Origin: Bondarzewia mesenterica | Taxonomy: Eukaryota; Basidiomycota; Agaricomycetes; Russulales; Bondarzewiaceae | Reading direction: 5' to 3' | DNA length: 13,167 bases | Assembly: GCA_004802705.1 (NCBI GenBank) | Contig: SGPL01000253.1 | Span: 1-13,167, forward strand | Shown here: piece by piece, positions 11,796 through 13,167 of the stretch | Layout of the letters: the number at the start of each line of letters is the position of its first letter | How positions within the stretch are numbered: the first letter of the stretch is position 1 | Translations under genes and position numbers: made by a program | The notes under the pieces: generated by a model | What the model saw: only the letters and a program-made list of their open reading frames with translations | Told to the model about the DNA's origin: nothing | The model's database searches: none

Positions 11796-12905
11796 TCATG
11801 TCAGTATCATTACTGCGTTTGGGCGCCATATCCCCTGATGCCCTCTGCCGAAACCCCAAGATGTCTTCAGCGTGAGTGGCTCGGAGATCGACGGGCCTGA
11901 CGCGTTGATGGTGGCGATTTGGTACTAGNATTNGAANATATCAGTTACACTGCTTTTATANATTTAAAGGACGAGTGNCGTACTTTGTTCAAACTGCGAG
12001 CATCACGGTAGAACAACACCTGCATGCAATTCTCCAGAATCTTGAAGGCCTCTTCTTCTGTCAGGACATCTTCCTTACCCTCCACGGCTTTCCGGAGAAG
12101 AGGCTGTGCGATATATCCACCATAACCAGTTGCGAGGGTGGATGCAGAGTAGGTCGTGCCAAGGAGATCGACGTACGCCAGGTATCTTCAATTTNACCAA
12201 ATCCGATCAGTTTCTACAAAAAAAAAACGGATTGACTCTTTCACGCACCGCTTCCCGTCTTTAAACCCTCCCACCAGTAGTGAATTCCATAACGGGTTCA
12301 GCTTCGACCGACGGCCATACATGACCTGCGAGAGATACTCATGAATCTCGGCGGGACCGAGCTTGTGCCCATCCTGAGCGTTGACCTCTTCCTCAATGAT
12401 GAGTTCGTTCAAGATGTACTGTAGGTACTGGAAGTCGGACATATCACCACCCGCGCCCACGACTGTGAAATCGCCGACTGGGTGTAGACGTTTGACATCC
12501 TTGAAGCGAGCGAGGGAGCCATATGATGCTGGGTTAAACACGCCAAATATGAGTCCCGCTGAGACAAGTTTCTGCCGGANGGCTCACCCAGGTTATCCGC
12601 TGCCATCATGATTCCATCCTTGTACTGTATCGCGAGCACACTCGTACCAGTGACAATTGGTTGTCTTNNCAGAGACATAAGGNTATCGTNTTCAATGAAA
12701 AAAAATCGATAACTACGTACTGGGTATGCTGAACGCCCTCAGCAAACGCATCTTTCGGCGTGTTCTGGGNNCTAACGTGCATAGGATAGGTTGCGTACGC
12801 GTCGAAGGCGTCATTTCTCTGTGTCATACTTAGCCAATTAACGAAGAGGGTATTCCAATGGCCTCAACGTACCGGGCGACCCCAATTCGTTGGAAAGTGA
12901 TCCAT
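11796..12905 (-). CDS. PRE4: 20S proteasome subunit beta type 7 (PRE4; human PSMB4 orthologue)
   Basis: Exons on the minus strand: 12905-12873, 12818-12721, 12664-12588, 12528-12249, 12185-11984, 11924-11796; five GT...AG introns of 54-63 nt, phases consistent, 272 residues, matching the family (about 265). The first exon encodes only 11 residues, MDHFPTNWGRP, resembling the fungal Pre4 N-terminus. The propeptide is probably removed before T43 in HTQQPIVTGTS. Family hallmarks follow: AADNLASYGSLARFKDVKRL, GAGGDMSDFQYLQ, MYGRRSKLNPLWN, YVDLLGTTYSASTLATGYGG and FYRDARSLNKYQIATI. Known role: a structural, non-catalytic beta subunit of the proteasome core, in cytoplasm and nucleus, whose C-terminal tail helps join the two beta rings. 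An ATG at 12827 gives a tempting but wrong start, because it lies inside intron 1. Two n bases fall in exon 2 (residues 27-28) and one or two in flanking introns. Confidence 0.95.
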
Positions 12906-13167
12906 GAGTATTTGAAGATGAAGGAAAGATGAAGTGCTTGTAGGCTTGCGTCAACTTCAATTCTGACGCGCTTGCGCGTTCCAAGTCGATTACGTCATCG
13001 TAAGGCTCTTTGGTCGGAGTTTCAATCTGGGAGCGAGAATCAGCTTGAGTCAGTCCCACTGAACAGTGAATCATTCTCACAGTTGTATGCNTTGCGCACA
13101 ATGGGCATGGATGCATGGACAGAAAGTGGACGTGTAACTGATTTTCTCAATTGACAGTATTTTCTTT
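12906..13167. other. Upstream region of PRE4
   Basis: These 262 bp precede the PRE4 start and run to the window edge. A frame open on the minus strand (13116-12838) has no recognisable domain and overlaps the PRE4 first exon in another frame, so it is treated as leader or promoter. A TTACGTCA octamer at 12990-12997, a close match to the bZIP CRE/ATF site, lies about 85 nt before the start. No copy of the yeast proteasome element GGTGGCAAA is visible. A gene continuing beyond 13167 cannot be assessed. Confidence 0.5.
12990..12997. promoter_or_regulatory. CRE/ATF-like octamer upstream of PRE4
   Basis: TTACGTCA (TGACGTAA on the other strand) is a near-consensus bZIP binding site located about 85-92 nt upstream of the PRE4 start codon. 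Position makes a regulatory role possible; one 8-mer match is weak evidence by itself. Confidence 0.25.

Noticed and set aside
12838..13116. 92-residue minus-strand frame upstream of PRE4
   Set aside because: No recognisable domain; it overlaps the first PRE4 exon in a different frame and fits a leader or promoter better.

Overview
The window looks like nuclear DNA of a filamentous basidiomycete, probably an Agaricomycete. Every gene is broken by short introns of about 53-84 nt with GT...AG ends, intergenic spaces are compact, and all products have fungal character. Placement below the class level is not possible from the sequence alone.

Five protein-coding genes can be reconstructed exon by exon. 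(1) Minus strand, 3001 down past the left edge: a JmjN/JmjC histone lysine demethylase of the KDM4 (JHDM3, yeast Rph1/Gis1-related) type with an extended PHD finger; its 3' end lies outside the window. (2) Plus strand, 5325-7340: a single-pass membrane protein with a signal peptide, two related extracellular repeats, one transmembrane helix and a long proline-rich tail ending near a PPPY motif. (3) Plus strand, 7957-9683: RMT2, the ankyrin-containing protein arginine methyltransferase. (4) Minus strand, 11432-9819: a secreted GH28 pectinase-like hydrolase, convergent with RMT2 (135 bp between stop codons). (5) Minus strand, 12905-11796: PRE4, the beta-7 subunit of the 20S proteasome, whose true start is an 11-codon first exon.

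Non-coding stretches: about 2.3 kb between the start codons of the demethylase and membrane-protein genes (shared divergent upstream region), about 0.6 kb before RMT2, about 0.36 kb between PRE4 and GH28, and about 0.26 kb upstream of PRE4. No tRNA, rRNA, CRISPR array, transposase or clear mobile element was recognised. Ambiguous bases (n) are confined to about 10197-13091, and one apparent frameshift in GH28 lies there, so that part is lower-quality sequence.

The genes do not form an obvious pathway or biosynthetic cluster. Chromatin regulation, ribosomal-protein methylation and the proteasome are core functions, beside a pectin-degrading enzyme and an uncharacterised surface protein. I found no convincing undescribed multi-gene system. 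The points worth a second look are gene-structure traps (very short exons, a misleading start codon), unusual catalytic residues in GH28, and the duplicated ectodomain plus PPxY tail of the membrane protein.
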